Of a stretch of 64,000 nucleotides of DNA, positions 49,050-57,109 are shown piece after piece. The notes under the pieces were generated by a model. It saw nothing but the letters and a program-made list of their open reading frames with translations, made no database searches and was not told the origin of the DNA. The stretch lies in the IMG/VR virus record IMGVR_UViG_3300047557_002430, positions 23,089 through 87,088 of that record. One strand, written 5' to 3'. Origin of the DNA: a virus. The stretch's first letter is position 1. Each line of letters begins with the position of its first letter. The position numbers and the translations under genes were made by a program.

Positions 49050-49829
49050 TTAAGGCGCGGTTTGAAGATTGTAGAACTTTTTAAGGACTTCCATCCACTG
49101 TTCTTCATGTTTTTCGATGTCATTTTTACCAAAAGTGAAAACTTGAACTGAAAATTCCGGAATAGCTGTTGAGACGATGATTTGTGTTTTATCGATCGAA
49201 ATGCCTAAGCATTTTTCCGCCGCTAACTTATACGCGGCTAATTGAAGTTGTGTTTTCTTTAGTTTGAATACTCCTGAGATTAAGGCTCTCCTCAGCTTGT
49301 CATCGATGTTTGAACCAGCTCGTGGGAACTTGTAACTATAAGGTCCAACCGACGTTTTAAAGTCACCTAAAACTGTTTCTCCGTTTCCGTCTATGTAAAT
49401 AATGTCGCAGCATCCTGCGTATCCATAACCTGTTATTTCGTCGTAATAATGAATACGTCCTACACCATCGTCCCCTACATATTTAGACCACTGAGGTTGG
49501 TTATAAGGTTTTTCTGACCATAATACTTTTCCGTTGCCTAGAAGCTCTTCTAGCTTCTCAGGCATACCATCCCAGTAAGGTTTGTACTCCTTCGGAGGTT
49601 CTACTTGTAATCCACGGATCCAGTTCTCTGTAGCAGAGTGGATCCACGTCCCACGCTCTGCCGCTTTCTCGGCAACGCCAGGATTCAGGATGTTCCAATG
49701 CGCCAGTTTTTTCTGTGTTTCCTCTGTCTGTGTAGCCGAGAGGACACTCGTTACCGAAGGCAGTGGTTTAGAAACACCAGCGCATTGGTAATGACGTAAG
49801 CCGTTAAGGGTTAACCGTGTTTGGGACAC
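49050..49829 (-). CDS. PD-(D/E)xK nuclease, RecB/Cas4-like
   Basis: 259 residues. Motifs of the PDDEXK_1 family: AERGTWIHSATENWI near 58-72, GCCDIIYIDGNGETVLGDFKTS near 137-158 (Asp and DxK), and QLQLAAYKLAAEK near 192-204. Probably a 5'-3' exonuclease or end-processing enzyme in recombination-dependent replication. No Cys cluster for an iron-sulfur centre is visible, unlike Cas4 itself. Confidence 0.75.
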   Translation of the reverse strand: MSQTRLTLNGLRHYQCAGVSKPLPSVTSVLSATQTEETQKKLAHWNILNPGVAEKAAERGTWIHSATENWIRGLQVEPPKEYKPYWDGMPEKLEELLGNGKVLWSEKPYNQPQWSKYVGDDGVGRIHYYDEITGYGYAGCCDIIYIDGNGETVLGDFKTSVGPYSYKFPRAGSNIDDKLRRALISGVFKLKKTQLQLAAYKLAAEKCLGISIDKTQIIVSTAIPEFSVQVFTFGKNDIEKHEEQWMEVLKKFYNLQTAP

Positions 49830-49868
49830 AATTTTGTGTCGAATTAAACAAATGCTAACCCTTTTTCA

Positions 49869-50228
49869 TTAAAACGTCAGGGAAGGATGGCTTTGGGACG
49901 GGCCTTCATCATCGTCATCATCTGACTCATAATTGTTTTGACTATCGTCTTCGTCATCATCCACAAAAAATTCAGATCGTTGGTAATCGAATTCCTTGCT
50001 GTGTGCGTTCAGATCTTCTGATAAGCACATGCCTGCACAGAAACTCTCTGTAACAATCTCTGCGCACTCAATGGCAGTGCGTGGCTGCCCTTCGGGTGAC
50101 ACACACTCCTGCAGGAGTTGATTAGAAATCAACAGAGAGCAAACTTTGTCAAGCTTTGCGTTCGTAATGATTAGCTGCTCAAGAATAGACTTCTGGAACG
50201 CCTCGAACTTCTGTGATTTTGATGACAT
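49869..50228 (-). CDS. Small protein with very acidic tail
   Basis: 119 residues from the ATG at 50228, which overlaps the upstream stop (TAATG). The C-terminal 45 residues are dominated by Asp/Glu/Ser (DDDEDD, SDDDDDEG). Such tails often mimic DNA or regulate partners. Located between nuclease and methyltransferase-like genes. Confidence 0.6.
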   Translation of the reverse strand: MSSKSQKFEAFQKSILEQLIITNAKLDKVCSLLISNQLLQECVSPEGQPRTAIECAEIVTESFCAGMCLSEDLNAHSKEFDYQRSEFFVDDDEDDSQNNYESDDDDDEGPSQSHPSLTF

Positions 50229-50767
50229 TACTCTAGGGGCGGCAGGGGGTCTACGCGGTCCCAATTTAAGCCGAAGGACACTTGTGTGCCATCCCGCCAC
50301 TTGTCGGGGTGCTGAAAAACAAACCAGCAGCTTGTTACCGAATCCTTCGTGGAACCAATCGCCCTGAACTTAGGGCGCGGGTTCAGCACGATCATGTTCG
50401 ATAGTTTGTTCTTTAGTAAAAAGGTTTTTCTCCTGGCCACTGGTTCGATGAAGGACAACCGATCCAGAACTGCGATGCCTTCCTTAGCAATCTGCATTCC
50501 GTATTCCAGAATGTACTCGGTGTATTGACCGAGACCCATGGTCGAGGCAATAACCCAGTCGTAGTTCTTTTGTTTTTCAGATACCCACCAAATGGGATCC
50601 GTAAGGTTCTCCTCGACTTCGTTTCGAGTCACCTGGAAATTATGAGATCGAAGATGATCACTTAAAATTCCTAAAGGATCATGCGGGACGAGAATCGATC
50701 CGGTGATGTAGCTGTGCTTGATCAGCGCGTGGGTCACGCCCTTAGGGATGCTGTAGAACGTTGTCAA
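50228..50767 (-). CDS. Methyltransferase-like protein lacking NPPY
   Basis: 179 residues. The WVIASTMGLGQYTEYILEYGMQIAKEGIAVLDRLSFIEPVARRKTFL region (70-115) and FRAIGSTKDSVTSCWFVFQ (135-153) follow the second half of phage SAM-dependent methyltransferases. In these NPPF/Y normally comes first in that stretch; here it reads AST. So it may be inactive or have another chemistry. Followed by a gene coupled at TAATG. Confidence 0.5.
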   Translation of the reverse strand: MTTFYSIPKGVTHALIKHSYITGSILVPHDPLGILSDHLRSHNFQVTRNEVEENLTDPIWWVSEKQKNYDWVIASTMGLGQYTEYILEYGMQIAKEGIAVLDRLSFIEPVARRKTFLLKNKLSNMIVLNPRPKFRAIGSTKDSVTSCWFVFQHPDKWRDGTQVSFGLNWDRVDPLPPLE

Positions 50768-50858
50768 AACCTTTGATGATGAGGGTTTGCTGAGCTTAGC
50801 GATTATTTCCGAATCTGGCTGGTATTAGCATTTATAGTAAGCACACACGCTCTAAAGA

Positions 50859-51428
50859 TTATGTTAAATCTTGAGTGGACAACACCTGAACAGAATTTTC
50901 TGCATCAACGAGTGTTGATGGATGCGAAGAAGTTAGATAAGGAGCAGCTTCTTGAGATTTTTGAGATTGTGCATAAGCAGTATTTAATTCGGGGGCATCT
51001 ATTTGCATGTTTGTCCAAATGGTGTGCTCAAAATGGCGTAACATTGCCTGCCTTTTCTGAGCTGTTAGAACCCAAAAAAGTTGACCATCCTGCGGAATAC
51101 AATCAAAACCCAGTCTCTCCACGTACCTCGACAGATTCTGAGCTTTTTTGAAGTCATTTTTAATGAGTATGTGGTGATCGTTTGGGGCTCGAAATATTGC
51201 CTTAGCTACTAAGACGTAGCAAGCTCTTAGCTGTTTTAGTGTCTTCTTTTTTTGTTCTTTTAAAGCTCTGCGCCTGCGTTTGTTGTTTCGACTTTCGCAC
51301 CAATCGTTCGATGCTCGCTTGGATTTATTCACGATGAGAGCCAGGTTTAAAACTCGTGGAGCTATGAGGTGCAGGTAAAGCGAGCACCAGAAGGAGTCTG
51401 ATTTAGTCCGGAATAGAATTCGCTTCAT
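50859..51428 (-). CDS. Basic hypothetical protein overlapping NblA-like gene
   Basis: Up to 189 residues. The first 120 look protein-like: a basic NNKRRRRALKEQKKK helix near 48-62 and AQNLSRYVERLGFDCIPQDGQLFWVL near 94-119. The last 65 residues are antisense to the NblA-like core and may be a frame left open. The start codon sits directly after a terminator T tract with no Shine-Dalgarno, so the true start is unsure. Confidence 0.45.
   Translation of the reverse strand: MKRILFRTKSDSFWCSLYLHLIAPRVLNLALIVNKSKRASNDWCESRNNKRRRRALKEQKKKTLKQLRACYVLVAKAIFRAPNDHHILIKNDFKKAQNLSRYVERLGFDCIPQDGQLFWVLTAQKRQAMLRHFEHTIWTNMQIDAPELNTAYAQSQKSQEAAPYLTSSHPSTLVDAENSVQVLSTQDLT
50861..51151 (+). CDS. Second NblA-like protein, + strand inside minus block
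   Basis: 96 residues. Residues 5-55 align with the NblA hairpin from memory: TTPEQNF at the start, KKLDKEQLLEIFEIVHKQYLIRGHLF through the turn and second helix, with EQ, HKQ and R in register. It has a 35-residue tail of unclear nature. It lies in the 94-base gap upstream of a leftward gene with its own candidate TATAGT box near 50832, and reads against the entire rest of the arm. If real it would be expressed separately from the replication genes. Confidence 0.5.
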   Translation: MLNLEWTTPEQNFLHQRVLMDAKKLDKEQLLEIFEIVHKQYLIRGHLFACLSKWCAQNGVTLPAFSELLEPKKVDHPAEYNQNPVSPRTSTDSELF

Positions 51429-51457
51429 AAAAAAAGAGACCGGCAGTGCCGATCTCT
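51429..51457 (-). terminator. Rho-independent terminator
   Basis: Read leftward: AGAGATCGGC pairs with GCCGGTCTCT (one wobble, 3-base loop) and seven T follow. It ends transcription from the SSB-like and adjacent genes just before the ATG at 51428. Confidence 0.85.
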
Positions 51458-51480
51458 AGCTCCCCAATGTTCAATGTCCC

Positions 51481-52302
51481 TCAGAATTCTAACCCAAGGG
51501 CCTTTGCCTGTTCTTCCGTCAGTTGGACTGCTTTCTTAGGCTTGGCCGACGGAGGTTCGTCAGTTGCACCCGCATCATCCACACCAGCAGACTGCAGAGA
51601 CTTAGTAGCAACGTAGCCTCCCGCCAGAGGTTTCTGGTCTTGCCTTGGATTCGCTTCCGCAAACTGGGCCTTGATCTGCGCATGATCTGAGCCAAGAGGT
51701 AGCTCAACCAGATTCGATCCAGGAATGTGAGACTTGAGCGCCGCCGTGGCAAGCGATGTTCCTGTCGTTGCAAGCCAGTCATTTACGTCTGTAATTAAGG
51801 AAGCCTCCTCTTCATTTGCAGGGGGACGGTCTGTAAATTCAAGTGCGTTGAAGTTGATCTTTGCGCCATCTGCTCCGGTGAGCGGATCGCGTTCGTTGAA
51901 GCTACGCGTTACGAACTTGCTTGAGGTGATTACGGATGCGCAGTTAATACGATTGTTGTACAGCGTTTGGAAGTAGCTGATAAAGTTCTTCTGAGATGAT
52001 TTACCAGAAATCATCGAGGTTGTTACACAGCGAGGAGGCAACAACCTATGGTTCGGAGTGACTCCGATGTAGGCGATGCGAATAAATTCCTCGTGGTTGC
52101 GCAGACCTAAATTGCCGAAGAACGGAGTGAAACCCAGCAAAATAAATTCGATGGGAATCCCGTTATCGTTCCTGTCAACAATTGCGCTGTCCGGATCAAC
52201 GTCAGACTTCCAGCGTCGTGCTTGTAGATCAATCCGAAGCGTGTGAGGAGGAAGATTGCAGAGGATTTCGTCAGCCGAGAATTGTCCAGCGATGAAGACC
52301 AT
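51481..52302 (-). CDS. Hypothetical replication-region protein
   Basis: 273 residues. Beta-rich N-terminal domain (EFILLGFTPFFGNLGLRN, EFIRIAYIGVTPNHRLLPP), then a linker and an acidic C-terminal peptide QLTEEQAKALGLEF. The hydrophobic acidic end recalls SSB-type tails that recruit partners. Lies 12 bases after an SSB-like gene, so ssDNA or fork binding is possible. Family not recognised. Confidence 0.5.
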   Translation of the reverse strand: MVFIAGQFSADEILCNLPPHTLRIDLQARRWKSDVDPDSAIVDRNDNGIPIEFILLGFTPFFGNLGLRNHEEFIRIAYIGVTPNHRLLPPRCVTTSMISGKSSQKNFISYFQTLYNNRINCASVITSSKFVTRSFNERDPLTGADGAKINFNALEFTDRPPANEEEASLITDVNDWLATTGTSLATAALKSHIPGSNLVELPLGSDHAQIKAQFAEANPRQDQKPLAGGYVATKSLQSAGVDDAGATDEPPSAKPKKAVQLTEEQAKALGLEF

Positions 52303-52314
52303 GATTAGTCAGAA

Positions 52315-52959
52315 TCAGAGAGAGAAATCAATCGAACCGAGAGCTGCTGCCGCCACACGACCCTTCTCAGGATCTGCAGCTTTTTTTGGAGCAGACTTAG
52401 AAGTTTTGGGAAGGTAGAGAACCTTATCCAGGTTGTAGTTTAGATAGAACTTTTCGTCTTTCTCACTGGTCGAGACCTTACCGACAGCGATGGTCGGTGT
52501 TCCCGGAGCGAGTTCAGAAAGTTGCTTAGAAAGTTCAGCCCAGGCAGTCAGCTTGAACCACGCTGTCTCTCCGTTATCAGCTTGCCAAGCAAGAGAACGG
52601 TTAGTAACAGTAGTGTCTGAGAGTTCAACCTCTTCGGACTTAGGCCCAAGTCCACCCGTGGCGATGAACAGGTTTATGGCAAGGAGATCATCAAAGTTCT
52701 CTTTAGTTACAACCAACATTGGTTGCATCTGAAGAACCCCGTCGATGGTGGGCCGGGTCGGACCTAAAGCTAGGACCGTATCGTTTTCGTTCAGTTCCTT
52801 TAAGAGTTTGCCGACGTAGTGAGTTGAACTTTGAAGAAGCTGAACCTTGGTCGGGACTCGTTTGTCGTTCGACGGTAGAGATTCCGCCAGGACGTTCAGG
52901 ATTCCCTCGTCTTCTTGCGCTGCCGCAGTGACGCGGAGACCGAGGATGAACACGTTCAT
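52315..52959 (-). CDS. SSB-like protein
   Basis: 214 residues. MNVFILGLRVTAAAQEDEG at the start and later beta strands (AWFKLTAWAELSKQLSEL, TIAVGKVSTSEKDEKFYLNYN) look like one or two OB-folds. The C-terminus is Lys/Ala-rich and ends AALGSIDFSL. Probably coats ssDNA at the fork. Not a close match to bacterial SSB. Its ATG overlaps the HNH-like stop (ATGA). Confidence 0.5.
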   Translation of the reverse strand: MNVFILGLRVTAAAQEDEGILNVLAESLPSNDKRVPTKVQLLQSSTHYVGKLLKELNENDTVLALGPTRPTIDGVLQMQPMLVVTKENFDDLLAINLFIATGGLGPKSEEVELSDTTVTNRSLAWQADNGETAWFKLTAWAELSKQLSELAPGTPTIAVGKVSTSEKDEKFYLNYNLDKVLYLPKTSKSAPKKAADPEKGRVAAAALGSIDFSL

Positions 52960-53489
52960 CGTTTTAAGTTTCTGTAGATCGTTGAGCGGTGGACGTTGAG
53001 GGCCAAAGCGGTCTGGGCGACCCCAGTGCCTTGGCCCCGATAGGCTAGGAGCAATTTCAGATCTCCGCTAGTCAGTTTGGAATTTTTTTCAGGCAGATAT
53101 TTAAAGTGATATGGGTTTATGCAATTTTTATTATTACAAGATGGTTTTATCACGTTATCTTCTGGTATGTCTAAGTAACTTAAAATTATTTTTCTTATGT
53201 AAAAACGTTGACCTAACACGTACGTGCATGGCACCCCGTTAGCTACGGGGTAATCCCACTCATCGCAACAGTCATGTGTAAATTTATTGAACGCTAGACG
53301 CTCAAATAAGTCAGATAGCGTACTGTGTTTTTTAGAGGAGTAAGTGAGTAAATATTTATCCGCTTTCAGCGCCCGATGTATATCCTTAGCTTGAGCCTGA
53401 GCGTGGTTGTTGTCATGCGCAGCTAAGGATAGCCAGCAGTGTTTGTTTGCTTTAACTACCTTTAGTCCGTAGTTCTGAGTAATGCTCAC
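52956..53489 (-). CDS. HNH-like zinc protein with HTH tail
   Basis: 177 residues. CNNKNCINPYHFKYLPEKN near 122-140 gives the C-x4-C-x-N-P-x-H loop shared with the proteins at 28066 and 29122. The last 45 residues (KLTSGDLKLLLAYRGQGTGVAQTALALNVHRSTIYRNLKR) are a resolvase-type HTH. Likely a homing or regulatory nuclease. AT-rich middle region supports recent acquisition. Confidence 0.65.
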   Translation of the reverse strand: MSITQNYGLKVVKANKHCWLSLAAHDNNHAQAQAKDIHRALKADKYLLTYSSKKHSTLSDLFERLAFNKFTHDCCDEWDYPVANGVPCTYVLGQRFYIRKIILSYLDIPEDNVIKPSCNNKNCINPYHFKYLPEKNSKLTSGDLKLLLAYRGQGTGVAQTALALNVHRSTIYRNLKR

Positions 53490-53521
53490 ATAAAACTGTT
53501 GTTTACGTGAGCATATCAGGT

Positions 53522-54496
53522 TCAGCGCCGGGCGCTTGCGTACTCAGGGCTGGATTGGAAACCGGAGATTAGCTGACTCCATTCAGATGAAGTTAAGCCT
53601 TTATCGGCGAACACAGGGTTTGCGGTCCAGCTAGAAACCTCGGAAGAGGAAGGAGTACGTCCCAGTTGAGTTTGGTACAGGTACTTAACAGCTTCCTCAG
53701 GGGTCTGAGGATTCGGGTTTTCTGGGGTAAAGCTACGTGTAGGAGCTGGAGCCGGTGCAGGAGCGGGAGTAGAAGCAGGAGCCGGTGCAGGCGTGGGAGT
53801 CGCGGCACTGACCGGCTCTTGAGTACGAGCAGGTAAGCCGCCTTTCGGCACGGTGTATGTGCTGCCCGGTGTGTTTCTCTTAAGTCCTAAATATTCTGTG
53901 CTTGTTTCAAACCCTCGGTTCAGTTGCTCCCATTCCCCTGCGGTTAAGCCTTTATCCTCAAACACGGGGTTAGTTAACCAGCTTTGAATTTCAGATTCTG
54001 CTGGAGTTCGGCCGAGTTTACTTTCGTAAAGCGCTGTAATTGCTTCCCTAGGTGATTGCGGGTTGGGATTCAGAGCTTTAAACACACGCTCCTGCCCTTG
54101 GAACAGATCTCTGGTGTCTTCGACGGGTTTAGTTGTTTGATCCTCTTTCTTCGGACTCGTCGTTTCGGTTGTGCTTTGACTCTTCTTCCATTCGTCTAAG
54201 AATTTTTGCATCGACTGATTAAGTAAGTCACCAACATTGGTTTGCTGCGTCGGCTGTGCCGTTGGTTGTGTTGTCGGCTGCGTCGTTGGCTGTGGTTTAG
54301 GTGCAGGAGCTGTAAATGCCTGCATTGCAGGGCTACCGCTACCGCGACCTAAACGTCCGCCACGCCCTCCTTTACCACCAAGTTTGCTGTATAACTGAAG
54401 TTCAGGGAAATACTGAGCTAGCGCTGACTTGCTTTCCTCTTTGTCTTCTACGGGAAAACCAAACCCGAAAACATCCCCAGCTAACCGGTCGTCCAT
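53522..54496 (-). CDS. Protein with two DUF4214-like repeats
   Basis: 324 residues. Two homologous units of about 60 residues, near 155-215 and 260-322: each has LY(E/Q)..LGRTP, then SW..NPVF.DKGLT, then GF..S.EY. DUF4214 is often found in secreted or virion-linked repeat proteins. A Gln/Pro/Thr linker (PTTQPTTQPTAQPTQQTN) and an Ala/Pro linker lie between. Located in the replication arm, an unexpected place for a virion protein. Confidence 0.65.
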   Translation of the reverse strand: MDDRLAGDVFGFGFPVEDKEESKSALAQYFPELQLYSKLGGKGGRGGRLGRGSGSPAMQAFTAPAPKPQPTTQPTTQPTAQPTQQTNVGDLLNQSMQKFLDEWKKSQSTTETTSPKKEDQTTKPVEDTRDLFQGQERVFKALNPNPQSPREAITALYESKLGRTPAESEIQSWLTNPVFEDKGLTAGEWEQLNRGFETSTEYLGLKRNTPGSTYTVPKGGLPARTQEPVSAATPTPAPAPASTPAPAPAPAPTRSFTPENPNPQTPEEAVKYLYQTQLGRTPSSSEVSSWTANPVFADKGLTSSEWSQLISGFQSSPEYASARR

Positions 54497-54571
54497 CTTA
54501 TAGGTGGGTAAGCGCGCTTTAAAATTATATTAGCAACGGATCTATAATCCCGACCTTACTCTCCACACACA

Positions 54572-55069
54572 TCACTTAACTTCCATAAAAAACCTACGCA
54601 GGAAATGTCCATTACGTACAGTTAAATTTAAAGTCTTCTGATTTGTACTGGCATCTTCGTATGTGTTAAAGATTAACGCGTCTTCTGGTTTTTTAGAATA
54701 GTCTACGACTTTATTATTTGTTAGCATAGTTTTTACATATCCTCCTGCAGGAGCTACGATTATCCAAGCTTCCCGAAACCTTAAATGGGTTAGTGAGGCC
54801 ACTTCGGTTTCGGAATAAAGCTTTTTGACTTTGTTTATTTTAGTCTGGCTGGTAGAATAGCTAGGATTACTATTTTTCTTAATAGTTCTTACGATTTTAT
54901 TTTCACGTTTCAGTTTTCTCGCGGTGTTTGCTGCCTTTAATGGGGAGTCAAACTCTTCGTCAGTAAGATACAGAGTGTTATCACCTACGATAACCCCTCG
55001 GTAACTGTTACCTACTTTTACGGTATAAACCTCTTTATCGAGATTAATTTCAAGTTTTACAAGTGACAC
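54572..55069 (-). CDS. Hypothetical protein
   Basis: 165 residues, Lys/Asn/Thr-rich; N-terminal beta strands (KLEINLDKEVYTVKVGNSYRGVIVG) and a basic middle. The codons are AT-rich compared with the polymerase next to it. Not recognised. Confidence 0.55.
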   Translation of the reverse strand: MSLVKLEINLDKEVYTVKVGNSYRGVIVGDNTLYLTDEEFDSPLKAANTARKLKRENKIVRTIKKNSNPSYSTSQTKINKVKKLYSETEVASLTHLRFREAWIIVAPAGGYVKTMLTNNKVVDYSKKPEDALIFNTYEDASTNQKTLNLTVRNGHFLRRFFMEVK

Positions 55070-55138
55070 AGTTTTTGTGATGCTGGCCGGAGTTTAGCTT
55101 GTATTTGGTCAGGGCGCTCGCAGGGAAACCGCCATTCG

Positions 55139-57034
55139 TTATTTAGCTGCCCACGAGTCGCCGACACTTGCATCGGCTGAGGCAGGCACCGTGGATAACA
55201 CAGTTTCTGCAGCATTAATCATAGTTGTTTCTAGTATTGTTTTATATTCTTCTGCTTGCTCTTGTTTAACTTCGAGCACCAGTTCGTCGTGTACACATGC
55301 AACGAGCCTTACGTCCTCATTTAAGTGCTGATTTAGGTTCGAAATCGCAATCTTCAAAATGTCAGCTCCTGAGCCTTGGATGAGTGTGTTTGCGCTACAC
55401 ATCATGGTTGCATCGTCGTAGCTGAGAAGTCTCCTTCTACCACAGGCTGTTCTGGTGTATGCCCAACCGTCTGCAACCAGGGCTGCCCTCTCTTGGTGCC
55501 ACTGTTTAAGCCTCGGATACGCAGCGTGGAAGGCGGTGTGTGCTACTTTTGCTTCCGATAGGGTGATGATCTTACCGCTTTGTGCGGCATAAGTTTTATA
55601 TTTTCTGTAGCCCATTCCATACAACAACGCAAAATTAAGTGTCTTTCCGTCCTGTCGCTCGTCCTTTGTAACGGCGTCGATCGGTTTTTTGTAGATGAGG
55701 CTTGCCGTTAGTGTGTGCAGGTCTATATCTTCTGTAAAAGCTTTTTTCATTTGAGGGATGTTGATTAACTCTGCGCCCAAACGAAGCTCAATCTGAGCCC
55801 AGTCGCAGATGACGAGTTTGTAGCCAGGGCTCGCCACGAAAACCTCTCGGAATTCTTTCGAGCGTGGAACCTGCTGAATGTTGATTCCGTAAACAGTTTT
55901 TTGTTTTGTCTTAGCTGTTTTTGGTGCTCCGCTGCTGGTAAACCTTCCTGAGTTAGCCCCGCATTGGTTATAACCCGAGTGTATTCTGTGTGATACAGGG
56001 TTTATGTTATCGATTAGTTTAGTTACGTGTTCTAGTTGAGTTTCGATTTTTGCTCTTTCTCTGTAGAGCATTAGTGTCGGGTCGTCGCTATCGAACTCCG
56101 CAAGAGCAACTTGATTTAGCGTCGGCTTTTTCGTTTGTTGATCGATAGGGATATCGATGCCGCTGGCTTCGAATGCCGCAATCAGTTGCGCCGTGGAGCT
56201 GGGGTTGAACTCCTTTAAGCGTTTTTTACCGATAGCAATGGTTCCGTCTGGGTTTCTTGGAAGCTTCCTATCAACAAATTGGATGCGAGAATCTAGATCT
56301 TTTACGAACTCTTCTGTCTTACGGTTCAGTGTTTCTTCGATTTTTACTTTTAGCTTTTTGAGTTTTTCTACGTCGATTGCAAACCCTGTTCGGCACATCA
56401 AAGCCACAGGGCGGATGCACTTGCTCTCGATTGAGTAAAGCCCCAGTAGGTTCTCTTCTTTTAATTCTTCGAACTGTTGTTTTGCAATCAGCGGAAGTAT
56501 CTTTACGTCCTTTGCGGCGTAAACAAGTTGGCTCTCTGTTAGGTCTTCTGAAGACCAGTCGCTTGTTTGTTCCTCTTTAGAAATCTCGATCTCCAATCTC
56601 CTTTCGGCGACTGCCTTGAGACCACAGGAGACGTCGGCAAAGTAGGGCTTTCTTGTTTTAGGCGCGATCTTTTTCTCTTTAAAGCCTGCTCTTAGGATTC
56701 GCTCTGCGATGTATGTGCAGAAAACGTTTCCTTTAAAATCGCAACCTATTGAGTACAGGAACTGTAAGTCGAAGTTAGCGTTGTGGCATACCATAGTCTT
56801 TCGTGTGACTATGTAGTCCACTAAGGGAGCTACGTTTATTCTCCACGCGTCGAATATATAAACAGGATCCTCCAAATCGTCCGTCGAAGCTGAGCAAATC
56901 TGAATAAGGCGAAGCTTAGCGATCCACGAGTCGAGCCCCGTGGTCTCGGTATCAAGCACAATCTTTTCGTAGCGCTCGATCTTGTTTAAAGCTTGCGCAC
57001 ACTTTTCGTTGGAATCGACAAGAACGAAGTTCAT
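55139..57034 (-). CDS. polA: DNA polymerase I, family A, with 3'-5' exonuclease
   Basis: 631 residues. Exonuclease motifs: LDTETTGLDSW (Asp28, Glu30), VCHNANFDLQFL near 87-98, LVYAAKDVKIL near 170. Polymerase: motif A DWAQIELRLG near 408, motif B KTLNFALLYGMGY near 460-472, motif C VACVHDELVLEV near 577-588. No 5'-nuclease domain. The position equal to E. coli Phe762 is Phe. This is the replicative polymerase of the phage. Confidence 0.93.
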   Translation of the reverse strand: MNFVLVDSNEKCAQALNKIERYEKIVLDTETTGLDSWIAKLRLIQICSASTDDLEDPVYIFDAWRINVAPLVDYIVTRKTMVCHNANFDLQFLYSIGCDFKGNVFCTYIAERILRAGFKEKKIAPKTRKPYFADVSCGLKAVAERRLEIEISKEEQTSDWSSEDLTESQLVYAAKDVKILPLIAKQQFEELKEENLLGLYSIESKCIRPVALMCRTGFAIDVEKLKKLKVKIEETLNRKTEEFVKDLDSRIQFVDRKLPRNPDGTIAIGKKRLKEFNPSSTAQLIAAFEASGIDIPIDQQTKKPTLNQVALAEFDSDDPTLMLYRERAKIETQLEHVTKLIDNINPVSHRIHSGYNQCGANSGRFTSSGAPKTAKTKQKTVYGINIQQVPRSKEFREVFVASPGYKLVICDWAQIELRLGAELINIPQMKKAFTEDIDLHTLTASLIYKKPIDAVTKDERQDGKTLNFALLYGMGYRKYKTYAAQSGKIITLSEAKVAHTAFHAAYPRLKQWHQERAALVADGWAYTRTACGRRRLLSYDDATMMCSANTLIQGSGADILKIAISNLNQHLNEDVRLVACVHDELVLEVKQEQAEEYKTILETTMINAAETVLSTVPASADASVGDSWAAK

Positions 57035-57044
57035 TTTTAGAGAT

Positions 57045-57076
57045 AAAAAAGGTGCGCCGTTTTGAGCGACGCACCT
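57045..57076 (-). terminator. Rho-independent terminator
   Basis: Read leftward: AGGTGCG pairs with CGCACCT, with extra inner pairing, then six T. It separates the 57.1-57.9 kb gene from polA. Confidence 0.85.
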
Positions 57077-57109
57077 GGAGTTTACCTTGGAACGGATGAA
57101 GCTAAACCT

